Positions 1-8,398 of a stretch of 37,360 bases of DNA are shown one piece after another; within the stretch, counting starts at the first letter, position 1, and each line of letters starts with the position of its first letter. The stretch comes from Geomicrobium sp. JCM 19039 (GTDB lineage: Bacteria; Bacillota; Bacilli; Bacillales; Marinococcaceae), in assembly GCF_000698145.1 (NCBI RefSeq), contig NZ_BAXB01000032.1, forward strand, positions 1 through 37,360, written 5' to 3'. The position numbers were made by a program, and so were the translations under genes. The notes under the pieces were generated by a model. It saw only the letters and a list, made by a program, of their open reading frames with translations. It made no database searches and was not told the origin of the DNA.

Positions 1-64
1 AGTGGCACGGATGGTCACATAAATGAGCTCCCCCCAGCTCTCTGCGGCTCCCCCTACCCCGCCG

Positions 65-850
65 CTACAGCCGAATATGCTCATAATGCGCACGGACGAA
101 CGCATAAATGCCGAAGGCGATGACACCGACGGCGACGATGCCGAGCCAGAAACCGCCGAACGGCTGGTCTTGTAAGGTGGCGAGGGCGTCATCGAAACCT
201 TGGGCTTCATCGGGGTTAGAACGGATGGCGGTGATGGTGAAGAAGTAGCCGATAATGACGAAAATGATGCCGCGAGCACTGAAGCCGATTTTACCAGTGA
301 TGGCTGCGAAATGTTGTTCTTTTGGGGTCATTTCGTATACTTTAAAGCCGTCCATATGACGTTCTTTGAGCCCGGAATAGACTTGAAATAGGCCCGTGGC
401 AATAATGATGAGGCCAATAATCACGACGACGATAGCGCCAAACGGCTGAGCGAGCAAGTATGATGACACGGTGGACTCGCTATATTCGCTATTTGTGTTT
501 TGGCTCATCGTGATGCGGAAAGCTTGCACAGCGACAAATGTGTAAATGCCTGCGCTTAATAGGTGACTCCCACGCTGTACTAACCCACCTACAGCGGTTC
601 CGTTACGGTCGATATCTTTAAACGTTTTTAAACACATGAGCATGATGAACCCAATGAGGCCAGTACCGATGGCAAAGAGTAGAAATTGACCAAATGGAAA
701 TTTTGCTAATGAATGCAAGGCGCCCGTTGTGTTTTCGGTGTCACCGCCGACGCCGGCGGCTGCCATGAAGGCAAGAATGCCAATAAGGATGAATACCGTT
801 CCTTGACACATGTAACCTAACCGTGCGAAACGATCGACCCAGGAAATCAT
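65..850 (-). CDS. DUF1206 domain membrane protein
   Basis: This is a polytopic membrane protein of 261 residues with no known enzymatic role. Three copies of the DUF1206 unit are visible, each beginning with a basic/aromatic segment and a Gly-rich helix: FARLGYMCQGTVF near the N-terminus, LVQRGSHLLSAGIYTF near residue 85, and IGFSARGIIFVIIGYFF near residue 190. Each unit spans the membrane twice, giving six helices. I chose the ATG at 850 because AGAGGTG lies 6 bases upstream; the GTG three codons earlier lies inside that ribosome binding site. The family is widespread in bacteria and uncharacterised. The next gene upstream ends at its own terminator, so this gene is probably transcribed alone. 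Confidence 0.85.
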   Translation of the reverse strand: MISWVDRFARLGYMCQGTVFILIGILAFMAAAGVGGDTENTTGALHSLAKFPFGQFLLFAIGTGLIGFIMLMCLKTFKDIDRNGTAVGGLVQRGSHLLSAGIYTFVAVQAFRITMSQNTNSEYSESTVSSYLLAQPFGAIVVVIIGLIIIATGLFQVYSGLKERHMDGFKVYEMTPKEQHFAAITGKIGFSARGIIFVIIGYFFTITAIRSNPDEAQGFDDALATLQDQPFGGFWLGIVAVGVIAFGIYAFVRAHYEHIRL

Positions 851-910
851 CTGCCTCACCTCTTGTACATATATATCAAAGAAATGAAAAAATAGAAGAG
901 GGTTTAATGG

Positions 911-942
911 AAAAAGACCACAATTCCAAAGGAATTATGGTC
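911..942 (-). terminator. Rho-independent terminator of the bce-like operon
   Basis: A 12-bp stem (916-927 with 931-942, one mismatch) closes on an AAA loop. On the minus strand it is followed by a T-rich tract (911-915). It lies 6 bases past the permease stop codon and ends the minus-strand operon. Confidence 0.8.
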
Positions 943-947
943 CCGGT

Positions 948-2867
948 TTATTCGCTTCGAAATGCTGCGCGTAAATAATACAGCTTCGTTATGATGTAAT
1001 AGCCGTATTGGAGTGCGGCTCCTAGTGTGATGACGAGCAAGCTGTTCCAAAGCAATGCGGTTCCACCCATGCCTTCTAAGATGCTGTTTAACATGAGAAA
1101 CGCAAACGAGGCGTGCAGCGTTCCGACGGCGTAGGGCACAAAGAACAAGAAACGGATTTTGGAACCAAGTATCTTGCCGGCTTCTTTACGAGTAATGCCC
1201 ATTCGATGTAAAGAATGCAATTGTTTCTTCGTTTCGCCGAGTTCGGTAAATAGTTTCAAGTACAGCATACTGCCTTGCACGATAAAGAAGAGCAAGCTGA
1301 CGAATAAGCCGATAAATAGTGTTAAGGAAAATGCTTGTTGCGTCGCTTGATAGTCTGGGGCAGCTGCTTGGATGAAATAGTGATTCACATCCGTGCTCCC
1401 GGCGTCACGAAGAGCGTTGCTCACGTCAATTTGATCTTGCCAATCTTCGAATTCATAGCCGTAGGCGTGCGCACGCTCAACCTCATCTGCTTCGTTCCAT
1501 CGCTCATACACCGCGTCTGATACGACCGTTTGCACGAAACCGGCATCTACAGTAGCAACAATCGCCTGTGCTCCCCGATCGGTCACATCAAAAGATTCTC
1601 CGAATAGCTGAATCTCCTCGACCGTTTCTAGCGGATTCCCCGGCGTATTCTCAATTAACGGTGATGTGATAAACACTTCGTCTTCCGCGAGTGAAACAGC
1701 ATCCTCACCCCGCTGTTCTGCGACCGTATTGTAATCACTTTCCTTGAGGATCACCGATGACGTTTCTGTATCCCCAACCGCAAACTGTGTAGTGAGCAGT
1801 TCCATATCGACCGTATATACGACGTCGGTTCCGTAATCAGAAATGATTTGTTCTGCTCGCTCTTGTTCAAGAATCGGTTCAGTATCATCGTCGAATTCCA
1901 GCCATGCAACGGACGTAGATAGTTGACCAACAGCAATTCGATTAAAGAAATCATACGTTAAATAGACCGTTCCCGATGCCGTTAACACGACAGCGATAAT
2001 CGTTGACGTCAAAAACAACATGTTCGCATAATCCTTCAGACGAAATAAAATGTTCGTTCGCGTCACAAGGTTTGTGCCGTGGTATAGCGAAGGACGTTTG
2101 TATAACCGTTTATACACCGCCACAGTTCCTTGTCGGAACAACAAATACGAACCAAAAACGACAAAAAACAAAATGATCGGTATCAAAAACACAGCCGTCA
2201 TAGCCGTCGCTGTCGCCGCAATCACGTATCCTGCTACGAGCGACAACACACCGAGAATCGAGAGAACGATCGACGATTTCGGCATCACCTTCGGCTTTTG
2301 AGCATCTCTTAACAAGTCTTGAACAGACAACTTCCGAATTCGCTGAAAAGATAGAAGTGTAAGAGTCTGGAACAGTATTAGGAAGCCTACGGCTGTCAAT
2401 GCGTACGCCGATGGGACGAGTTGAAACTCAATCGGTACATCCATGTTCATCATCGAAGACATGAGCAATAGGAATAGATACGAAAATAACGTTCCAAGAG
2501 CAAGCCCTGCCCCGATGGCTAACACAGACGTGATCGTTTGCTCAATATAAATGAGCTTTCTAAGCTGAGATTTGCTCGTACCAAACAGTGATAACAGGCC
2601 AAACTCTTTTGAGCGCGTTTGTAAAAACGCCCGATTCGAGTAGGCGATAAAAAAGATGGAGAACAACACGATAATGACTTGTGCCATTATCATCCCGGTC
2701 CGAACGGCGTCAGCGCTACGAATGTCGCCACTCATCACATCCGGATGAAAGATGAATTGTGCATAAATAAAGAAGATCGATACGGCGAACACACAACTGA
2801 GGAAATACGCCGCGTACCGTTGGGCATTACCAGTAATGTTCCTACGAGCGAGAAGGCGAAGGGTCAT
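948..2867 (-). CDS. BceB-type ABC transporter permease (FtsX-like)
   Basis: This is the membrane subunit of a peptide-antibiotic detoxification ABC transporter, 639 residues from the ATG at 2867, close to the usual BceB length. An FtsX-like core of hydrophobic helices fills roughly residues 15-310. A large hydrophilic extracellular domain (about residues 325-540), typical of BceB and its substrate sensing, follows, and then the last helices. The start at 2867 has GGAGGTGA just upstream. It overlaps the end of the ATPase gene by 26 bases, so the two are translationally coupled. In this family the permease also passes the flux signal to the BceS-type kinase encoded upstream. The substrate (bacitracin, lantibiotic or other) cannot be read from the sequence. 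Confidence 0.88.
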   Translation of the reverse strand: MTLRLLARRNITGNAQRYAAYFLSCVFAVSIFFIYAQFIFHPDVMSGDIRSADAVRTGMIMAQVIIVLFSIFFIAYSNRAFLQTRSKEFGLLSLFGTSKSQLRKLIYIEQTITSVLAIGAGLALGTLFSYLFLLLMSSMMNMDVPIEFQLVPSAYALTAVGFLILFQTLTLLSFQRIRKLSVQDLLRDAQKPKVMPKSSIVLSILGVLSLVAGYVIAATATAMTAVFLIPIILFFVVFGSYLLFRQGTVAVYKRLYKRPSLYHGTNLVTRTNILFRLKDYANMLFLTSTIIAVVLTASGTVYLTYDFFNRIAVGQLSTSVAWLEFDDDTEPILEQERAEQIISDYGTDVVYTVDMELLTTQFAVGDTETSSVILKESDYNTVAEQRGEDAVSLAEDEVFITSPLIENTPGNPLETVEEIQLFGESFDVTDRGAQAIVATVDAGFVQTVVSDAVYERWNEADEVERAHAYGYEFEDWQDQIDVSNALRDAGSTDVNHYFIQAAAPDYQATQQAFSLTLFIGLFVSLLFFIVQGSMLYLKLFTELGETKKQLHSLHRMGITRKEAGKILGSKIRFLFFVPYAVGTLHASFAFLMLNSILEGMGGTALLWNSLLVITLGAALQYGYYIITKLYYLRAAFRSE

Positions 2868-3620
2868 GGAAGTCACCTCCAAGTACGGAGAGCGTATCCA
2901 AGATTTTTTGATAGAACGTTTGTTGACGTTCGCCTTTGCGAATTTCTGTGAAGAAATGCCCATCCTTAATAAATACGATGCGGTCACAATAGCTCGCAGC
3001 CGTTGCATCGTGGGTCACCATTAAGATTGTCGCCTCTTGTTTTTGATTCATCGTGGATAGCGTATCCATTACGTTTCTTGCCGCTTTAGAGTCGAGATTT
3101 CCCGTCGGTTCATCAGCAAGTACGAGCGTTGGCTCATGAATAACCGCACGAGCGCAAGCCGTTCGTTGCTGTTGTCCCCCTGAAATTTCAGTCACACGTT
3201 TATCGAGAATGTCGGTAATGCCAAGTTGTGAAGCGACATTCTCCAACCGGTCGGTCATCGTACGTTTGGAAACACGATCAAGTGCGAGGGGCAACAGTAT
3301 GTTCTCGCGAACGGTAAGTGTATCCAAAAGGTTAAAGTCTTGGAACACAAATCCAAGTTGCTTTCGCCGAAAAATCGCCAGTTTGTTATCACTTAAATTC
3401 GTTGGATCTGTCCCACTAATCAACATCGTTCCGGCGGTTGGTTGATCGATGGTGGCAAGTAAGTTCAAAAGCGTCGTTTTTCCGCTACCTGAAGGGCCCA
3501 TCACACCAACGAATTCACTCTTGTTCACCGTCAGGTCAAAATGGCTGAGCGCTCGATACGATAACCCTTCCTTTTTGGATAATACGTCTTTCCGAGTCCT
3601 TGCACTTGTAAAATCTGCAT
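2842..3620 (-). CDS. BceA-type ABC transporter ATPase (frameshifted)
   Basis: This is the nucleotide-binding subunit of the peptide-detoxification transporter, about 259 residues when repaired. Walker A (GPSGSGKTT), Q-loop (FVFQDFNLL), signature (ISGGQQQR) and Walker B with catalytic Glu (LVLADEPTGNLDS) are all intact. The natural start is the ATG at 3620, with AGGAGAG upstream, giving MQILQVQGLGKTYYPK. That frame stops after about 29 codons. Adding one T to the T5 run at 3572-3576 (A5 on the coding strand) joins it exactly to the rest, reading YYPKKEGLSYRALSHFDL, which matches family N-termini. The break is a one-base deletion, either real or a sequencing error. The downstream permease overlaps this gene. 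Confidence 0.85.
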
Positions 3621-3715
3621 GCTAGCCTCTCCTTTAGCTGGGATCATATGTGTAGTATAGGAGAGGAGCACACCGCCTCCCATCGATTCTTCTTGCAACG
3701 TATCTTACAAACTTG

Positions 3716-4768
3716 TCACAATGTTCTTGTTTGGAACTCAAGACGCATCGTCGTCCCTTCCCCTTCCGTCGATTCGGCAGTAAGTGAGTGCCCGAGTTTG
3801 GAGGCGATCGTCCGTGCCAAATAGAGCCCCATACCTGTCGACTCCGACTTCTTTCGACCGTTGTCTCCCGTATAAAAAGGTTCAAAGATTCGTGGCGTGT
3901 CATGGGCGGGAATGCCAATCCCGTGATCTTCAACGAACAGCGTCGTATTTTCGCCCGTTCTGGATACGTGAAAGTGAATTTTGTTTCCTTCGTTTGCATG
4001 AGAGTACCGAAGCGCGTTGAGCAGTAGCTGATGTAAGATGACGCGCAGCCACTTTGAATCGCTGTACACCATCGGTTCATCAGCGGCGATCGTGACTTCA
4101 GGATAGAGTTTTTTACGAATAAATTGCCGTTTCTCTTCGTTGATCACATCACGCACAATAAGGTGCAAATCAACTTGCTCCGCATGCAGGTCGAGGGAAA
4201 AGTGATCAAGGCGAGCGAGGTGGAGCATCAGTTCCAGTCCGTGCCGGAACCGGTCGTTCTCATCGTGGATGTCATTTAATAATTCTTTCACTCTAGCATC
4301 GTTAAACTGATTTTTTCCTTCTTGCGTGAGCAATGAAATGACGCTCATCGGTGTTTTCATATGGTGTACCCACTGATTTATAAAGACGTCATGCTGCCGA
4401 CGTTCGGCGTCATACGTCTCAATCTGCTGCTCGAAGTGATCCTCGGCACGCTGTATCAACGTGAGAAGGTGGGCCGTTTCATTATTAGGCGCTGGCGTGA
4501 CAGAAAGCTTTCTCGCTTCATCTGAAATGTACGGTTGGTTTTTCATCTTCGCGATTCTTTTTAGCAGTGCCTTTCTTCTCATAAAATCAATGACCAATCC
4601 AATAAGCAAGAAAAAGGTCGTGAGGACGAGCAAGTAAATCATATTCGTTGCAACACTGTCGGCATCAGCAAAATGGATAGTGAGAACAGCGACGAGAATA
4701 ATGAGGAAGCTGTTGCCGTAAAAGAGCAGGATCAAAGGGATGCGGTCATATAAATAATCTCGTATCAT
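3716..4768 (-). CDS. BceS-type intramembrane-sensing histidine kinase
   Basis: This is a sensor kinase of 350 residues, paired with the regulator gene just upstream. Two helices (about residues 11-33 and 38-60) are joined by a very short outside loop, so there is no real sensor domain. This is the mark of BceS-like kinases, which sense through their ABC transporter. The phosphoacceptor box reads FINQWVHHMKTPMSV (His near residue 135), followed by an N box (LLLNALRYSH), G1 (EDHGIGIP) and G2 (GMGLYLA). The start at 4768 lies 12 bases past the regulator stop. The kinase is expected to switch on the downstream ABC genes when a peptide antibiotic engages the transporter. Confidence 0.9.
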   Translation of the reverse strand: MIRDYLYDRIPLILLFYGNSFLIILVAVLTIHFADADSVATNMIYLLVLTTFFLLIGLVIDFMRRKALLKRIAKMKNQPYISDEARKLSVTPAPNNETAHLLTLIQRAEDHFEQQIETYDAERRQHDVFINQWVHHMKTPMSVISLLTQEGKNQFNDARVKELLNDIHDENDRFRHGLELMLHLARLDHFSLDLHAEQVDLHLIVRDVINEEKRQFIRKKLYPEVTIAADEPMVYSDSKWLRVILHQLLLNALRYSHANEGNKIHFHVSRTGENTTLFVEDHGIGIPAHDTPRIFEPFYTGDNGRKKSESTGMGLYLARTIASKLGHSLTAESTEGEGTTMRLEFQTRTL

Positions 4769-4780
4769 CTCACACCTCCG

Positions 4781-5472
4781 TTACCAGTTCACATTCAACC
4801 GGTAGCCTTGGCCACGTACCGTTTGAATGGCATCATGAATTCCGATCTCTTGCAACCGACGACGTACACGATTCACATTGACTGACAGTGTGTTGTCGTC
4901 CACAAAATCAACCTCATCCCAAAGTGCCTCAAGCAATCATCTCTGCTTACAATCCGATCATGTTGTTCAACCAACCGCGATAAAAGATAGAATTCTTTTT
5001 TCGACAATTCAATCCATTGACCATGGAAACTCACTTCGTTCTTTTCCATGAAAATCGTTAGACCTTGAAGTTCTTTCTTGTGCCCATCTTGAGGATGGGT
5101 CGCATATTCTCCGTAGGCGCGCCGCAAAGCACTTTTAATCTTCGCTGTCACTACATCCAAAGAAAAGGGTTTCGCAATGTAATCATCCCCACCGTTTTCA
5201 ATGGCCATCACTTGGTTCATTTCATCGGTACGTGCGGAAATGAAAATTACCGGTACGTTTGATTGCGTGCGAATTTGCCTACACCAATGAAATCCATCAA
5301 AATATGGCAAATTAATATCCAATAGCACGAGGTCAGGGTCCAATCCCCCAAACTCTTGCTTGATGTTGTCCAGCTCTGTTGCCTGGTACACCGTATACCC
5401 ATAGCGGCTCAAATGGTCATGCAAAATGCCAGCAATTTTCGCATCATCTTCGACTATGTAAATGGAATACAT
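4781..5472 (-). CDS. BceR-type response regulator, OmpR family (frameshifted)
   Basis: This is the DNA-binding partner of the kinase downstream, about 230 residues once repaired. The receiver domain starts MYSIYIVEDDAKI and contains the phosphoacceptor Asp in LVLLDINLPYFDG and the conserved Lys in DDYIAKPF. The winged-helix domain breaks after VSRDDCL. One missing base near 4929-4931 (restoring LEALWDEVDF) gives a full C-terminus with DNTLSVNVNRVRRRLQEIG and VRGQGYRLNVNW before a TAA at 4781. I chose the ATG at 5472, preceded by a GGGGGA site, over an upstream in-frame ATG. As in other Bce systems it probably activates the ABC genes between 2842 and 3620. Confidence 0.85.
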
Positions 5473-5545
5473 CGCCACGTCCCCCGTCGTCGTTTTTCTT
5501 GTATCGTACCAAATTGACGGGGGACGGGCAAAGGGGGCACCTAGG

Positions 5546-6112
5546 TTAATCAATAATTGATAACAAGTCTTCGTTTGCGGTTCGAAGTATTGGCGCAGCT
5601 TCTTGACTTAATGTGTAGCTAGATGCGGGTGTAGGGTGAAGAACGACGGTTTTTGAGACGATGTTGATTTCTTTCAATTCTTGGAGGCGAGTGGAAAGAA
5701 TTCGCGGTGTTGCCGTATGAAGCAGTCCGCGAATTTCGTTAAAGCGAGAGCAATGATGATGGATGGCCATAAGAATGGGCCAATTCCATGCTTTTTGTGA
5801 CAGTGAGCCAACGTTAAGCTGTTGCTCTGAGGCTGAGAGGATGTGTGCGGCTTCTTTTAAAAATCGCCCTTTATCCGTCAACGTGTATTCTGGGAACAAC
5901 GGGTGATGGCGGTCTTCGGCTCGGATATGGTGCAAAACTCCTTCATTAATAAGTGACTGCAAATTGCTACTTAACCGAGATGGCGAGATTTGCAATCGTT
6001 TTTGTAAAGGTGAAAAGCGATCGCCTTCGGTACGAATGTGCAGGAGAATCGGGAGCGTCCAACGACCGGAAAGTTGTTTGGAAATTGTGACGATGCGGAC
6101 TTCGGGTTTCAT
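5546..6112 (-). CDS. Tandem HxlR-type winged-helix regulator
   Basis: This is a transcription regulator of 188 residues made of two HxlR-like DNA-binding domains in one chain. The first (about residues 8-90) reads SGRWTLPILLHI, LSSNLQSLINEGVL and PEYTLTDKGRFL. The second (about residues 103-183) repeats the plan with KAWNWPILMAIHHH, LSTRLQELKEINIV and SSYTLSQEAAPIL. Ordinary HxlR proteins have one domain of about 100-120 residues and dimerise, so this is probably a covalent dimer. The usual N-terminal cysteine of redox-sensing HxlR proteins is absent. Its ATG overlaps the stop of the VOC gene (ATGA), so the two form an operon; the ligand is unknown. Confidence 0.82.
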   Translation of the reverse strand: MKPEVRIVTISKQLSGRWTLPILLHIRTEGDRFSPLQKRLQISPSRLSSNLQSLINEGVLHHIRAEDRHHPLFPEYTLTDKGRFLKEAAHILSASEQQLNVGSLSQKAWNWPILMAIHHHCSRFNEIRGLLHTATPRILSTRLQELKEINIVSKTVVLHPTPASSYTLSQEAAPILRTANEDLLSIID

Positions 6113-6474
6113 TCGGCTCCGTTTAATGTTTGTGACAATTCAAGGTCATGACCGTCAGGATCTTTAAACGTAGCAAGTTTAACTAACCCAGGGATTGTTG
6201 TCACGTCACTCGTGAAAGAAATGCCGGTCTCTTTGAGCTTGAGGACTGTTTCTTCAATGTTCGTTACTTCAAAAACCGCAGAAGCTTTTGACGGAATCAC
6301 GTCGGTGGCTTCTGAAAAGCCAATAAAGCAGTCGGGTGTATTCGTATGAACACTCGCCATACCGTTGTCAGCATCATGAAAATCTAATTTAAAACCTAGA
6401 CTTTCTGTATAAAACTTGAGTGTTTGTTCCACATTTGTGACGTTATACCAAATTGTAAAGCCAGAAGTAAACAT
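6109..6474 (-). CDS. VOC/glyoxalase-fold family protein
   Basis: This is a small protein of 121 residues with the vicinal oxygen chelate fold, a scaffold used by glyoxalases, dioxygenases and antibiotic-resistance proteins. It shows the paired beta-alpha-beta units of the fold: TSGFTIWYNVTNVEQTLKFY at the start, SAVFEVTNIEETVLKLKE in the middle and the family ending FKDPDGHDLELSQ. The ATG at 6474 follows GGAGGG; an upstream in-frame start lacks this. It overlaps the HxlR gene by 4 bases and is the first gene of that pair. The substrate cannot be told from sequence. Confidence 0.85.
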   Translation of the reverse strand: MFTSGFTIWYNVTNVEQTLKFYTESLGFKLDFHDADNGMASVHTNTPDCFIGFSEATDVIPSKASAVFEVTNIEETVLKLKETGISFTSDVTTIPGLVKLATFKDPDGHDLELSQTLNGAE

Positions 6475-6639
6475 TCGTATCCCTCCATGAGAACGATTTA
6501 ATATCGAAAGTATATCTAGTATATTTTCGGAAGTCAACAATATTCAGAAAATTAATTTCCGCATATGTACTAGGTCATTGGTAAAGTCACCTTCTATCGT
6601 TCTGAGTAAGATATACAGAACACGCAGGAGGTGAATGAG

Positions 6640-7179
6640 ATGGAAAACAATTTTAATTCTCGTCATTTTAGACATTGTGAGAATGGAATCGAAATTAATA
6701 ACAACCTCATTAATGGGCCGGGCGTTGTTGGTTCAGGAATCATTCCAACGTCCCCAACCGTTCCGACAACACCGACCGTACCAACCATACCTGGGGACAT
6801 TAGCTTTGGTGTATTTAATACGACAACAGCAACGGTAGCGGCAGGTGGAGATGTACCACTCGATACAAATACAACACTTATTGGAACAGCGATTAGCCAT
6901 ACGCCTGGGGATGCGGCGATCGTTCTTAACGAGCCTGGCACGTATTCGGTCACGTATACTGCAGTTGCAACAGGTCTCACTGTCGGTGACGCAGTTGGCC
7001 TACAGATTCTCCAAGATGCTGCTGTAGTTCCTGGAAGCACGACAGCTGGAACAAGTCCAGCAACATTAACGGGTTCGGCTACTGTTACAGTGACGACAGT
7101 GCCATCAACGATTGTGCTTAATAGCGTTAATGCTGCGACGTTAACTGACGTTACTGTAAACGTATCAAAAACAGCATAA
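6640..7179 (+). CDS. BclA-like spore-surface protein without collagen stalk
   Basis: This is a 179-residue protein whose ends match those of the collagen-like protein at 22217-23296. The N-terminus has [20 protein letters not shown], where the other protein has [19 protein letters not shown] Pro-Thr spacer follows (PTSPTVPTTPTVPTIP), then a roughly 120-residue C-terminal domain rich in Thr, Val and Ala with the motif EPGTYSVTYTA. That domain resembles the jelly-roll head of exosporium glycoproteins. AGGAGGTGA sits 7 bases before the ATG at 6640; an in-frame GTG at 6631 overlaps it. A strong terminator follows, so the gene is probably monocistronic. I infer a spore outer-layer role from the shared leader and head. 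Many Thr residues could carry sugars. Confidence 0.72.
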   Translation: MENNFNSRHFRHCENGIEINNNLINGPGVVGSGIIPTSPTVPTTPTVPTIPGDISFGVFNTTTATVAAGGDVPLDTNTTLIGTAISHTPGDAAIVLNEPGTYSVTYTAVATGLTVGDAVGLQILQDAAVVPGSTTAGTSPATLTGSATVTVTTVPSTIVLNSVNAATLTDVTVNVSKTA

Positions 7180-7188
7180 TGAGAGAGG

Positions 7189-7218
7189 AAGCTGGCACTT
7201 TGGGTGTCAGCTTTTTTT
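7189..7218 (+). terminator. Rho-independent terminator of the spore-surface gene
   Basis: A 10-bp stem AAGCTGGCAC/GTGTCAGCTT (one G-T pair) with a 5-base loop is followed by seven T residues (7212-7218). It lies 10 bases past the stop codon. Confidence 0.9.
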
Positions 7219-7330
7219 GCTTGTGTACGTGGCGGAATAAAAACTTCACTGGATAAACTGGCTTGCAACTGATGAAAATAATAGGTAAGGTACCGTGCTA
7301 GCTATATAGAGTGAACTTAACATTTTCTTG

Positions 7331-7791
7331 ACACTCCAGAGCAGAAGGGCGACATCGGTGGCGAAACATCTTCACCGTGTTTTCTTTGCATTCCTCGCCG
7401 CTTCGGTGTGTGGAAAGAAGCCCAAATGCCCCATATATTCATTTTTGTGACACTTGAGAAAGAAAAATCATGATTTTAAACGTGAATGCGCACATAAACG
7501 GAGTCAACGGTCACAAATCGCGATCTATGTGACCGTTGAGGGCCGAAAGTGCCCGGTTTAAGGGCTAGATTGTCACATACGTGACAGGTCAACACACGCT
7601 TGCGACAGGTGGTGACCATCGGTCACGTCTTTTTACCTTTCGGCAAACGTTTTCCGTGTTGCCCCGCAACCCGTGCAGTGACGAACAACGATCGGTAACG
7701 AAGTGAGATGCACTTGAACAGACAATAGGAAGGCGTTTGCATGTAAAGACCGATCTCGGTCATACGGTTCAGTGCATGTTTTTCGTTCAAC
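7331..7791. repeat. Long non-coding repeat, copy 1
   Basis: About 460 bases here are clearly related to 36672-37181 in the same orientation. Near-identical blocks include CCAAATGCCCCATATATTCA, ACACTTGAGAAAGAAAAATC, CACATAAACGGAGTCAACGG, ATGTGACCGTTGAGGGCC and GTGACGAACAA, separated by diverged stretches. No open frame is shared, so the conservation is at the DNA or RNA level. The two copies lie about 29 kb apart. Neither has an obvious transposase or terminal inverted repeat. Confidence 0.8.
7504..7539. other. Conserved 11-bp hairpin inside repeat copy 1
   Basis: TCAACGGTCAC (7504-7514) pairs perfectly with GTGACCGTTGA (7529-7539) around a 14-base loop. In the other copy (36879-36914) both arms are identical and the loop has the same length but a different sequence, so the arms are the conserved part. 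It may be an RNA hairpin or a protein-binding dyad. Confidence 0.7.
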
Positions 7792-8156
7792 GTAGATAGA
7801 TCACATTAGAACGCCGCAGTTCACCTCATACTGGGCGATCTATGGACGTTCGTTTCTATACCGAACATCGAGATTGTTTATTCATATAAACCTCTAGAGC
7901 TAGCAACCATCGGCACCCTAGGTGCCGAAGATACACTGAAAGGACCTCGGCATGACTCATGCCGAGGTCTCATTAGTCTTTGTGACAGAAAAGGGTCACA
8001 GAATTTTTTGCGCCGAGCGAATGGTACGGAGGGTTAGCTGCAGTTACATCCTGAAGAAACAATGATTATCTTTAGTGAAACATAAATAGATCGAAAAATC
8101 CCAGTATATACCAATTTGATTCGTGCGCAGAAACCGAACGAACCTTTGCCACACCT

Positions 8157-8294
8157 TGAGGTTCTCATGTTTAAGCCGTCCCCGTAGAGAGTCCTATGAG
8201 GGGATTAGTGCCAAATTTTTAATTGAATACGCAAAAATCCCTCATACATCGGGTATCCAGTAGTAAACAGCGACTGTGATGACAATGGATGCAA
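8157..8294. repeat. Decayed copy of the SLC13 gene tail region
   Basis: This stretch matches 12529-12882 in the same orientation, in pieces. TGAGGTT(C/T)TCATGTTTAAGCC is shared at the left, then a CCCCGTAGAG...GCAAAAATCC block, then the last codons of the SLC13 gene (ATCCAGTAGTA..ACAGCGA.TGTGATGA, with GATGGATGCAA-like ending). Compared with the real locus it lacks about 155 bases and the terminator hairpin. The two copies flank the ABC/two-component cassette exactly. Confidence 0.75.
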
Positions 8295-8297
8295 TCG

Positions 8298-8324
8298 CTA
8301 TGTGAAACATAGTATCCTTTTTTT
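8298..8324 (+). terminator. Weak terminator-like hairpin
   Basis: CTATGT/ACATAG with a GAA loop is followed 5 bases later by seven T residues (8318-8324). The stem is short and AT-rich. No gene clearly ends here, so it may be an attenuator in the leader of the ABC operon or a chance structure. Confidence 0.35.
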
Positions 8325-8398
8325 AATGACAAATGTAACTACTCAATGTATGTCAATCCCATCATAATACAGATAATAACGAATGGATGGTGATTTGG

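Larger units (their letters stand above)
7219..8398. other. 1.2-kb non-coding region with repeats and hairpins
   Basis: I see no credible gene here on either strand. The region holds the long repeat copy (7331-7791), an 8-bp hairpin TCGGCACC/GGTGCCGA with CTA loop (7910-7928), a perfect 12-bp hairpin GACCTCGGCATG/CATGCCGAGGTC with ACT loop (7943-7969), and an inverted pair TGTGAC/GTCACA (7981-8000). It also holds the decayed transporter-tail copy (8157-8294) and a small terminator-like hairpin (8298-8324). GTGAC/GTCAC words recur between 7447 and 8000, mostly as inverted pairs. A 90-codon minus-strand ORF at 8339-8611 is mostly antisense to the ABC ATPase gene and is not believable. Confidence 0.6.

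Noticed and set aside
1..40. GGTCACATAAATGAG at the left edge resembles part of the long repeat (36945-36964)
   Set aside because: The match is too short to claim a third copy.
3572..3576. Programmed frameshifting in the BceA-type ATPase
   Set aside because: The A5/G tract is not a standard slippery heptamer with a downstream stimulator, and the same kind of one-base break recurs in many unrelated genes.
6663..7268. 201-codon minus-strand ORF
   Set aside because: It is antisense to the spore-surface gene and runs through its terminator. Its long open frame follows from the Thr/Val/Ala-rich codon pattern of the real gene.
7297..7904. Possible terminal inverted repeats (TGCTAGCT...AGAG and CTCT..AGCTAGCA) around the long repeat
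   Set aside because: AGCTAGC-type words are self-complementary and common, and copy 2 has no such ends, so this is probably chance.
8326..8367. Promoter for the ABC cassette (ATGACA ... CATAAT)
   Set aside because: The spacing is about 30 bases, too long for SigA; no convincing pair was found.
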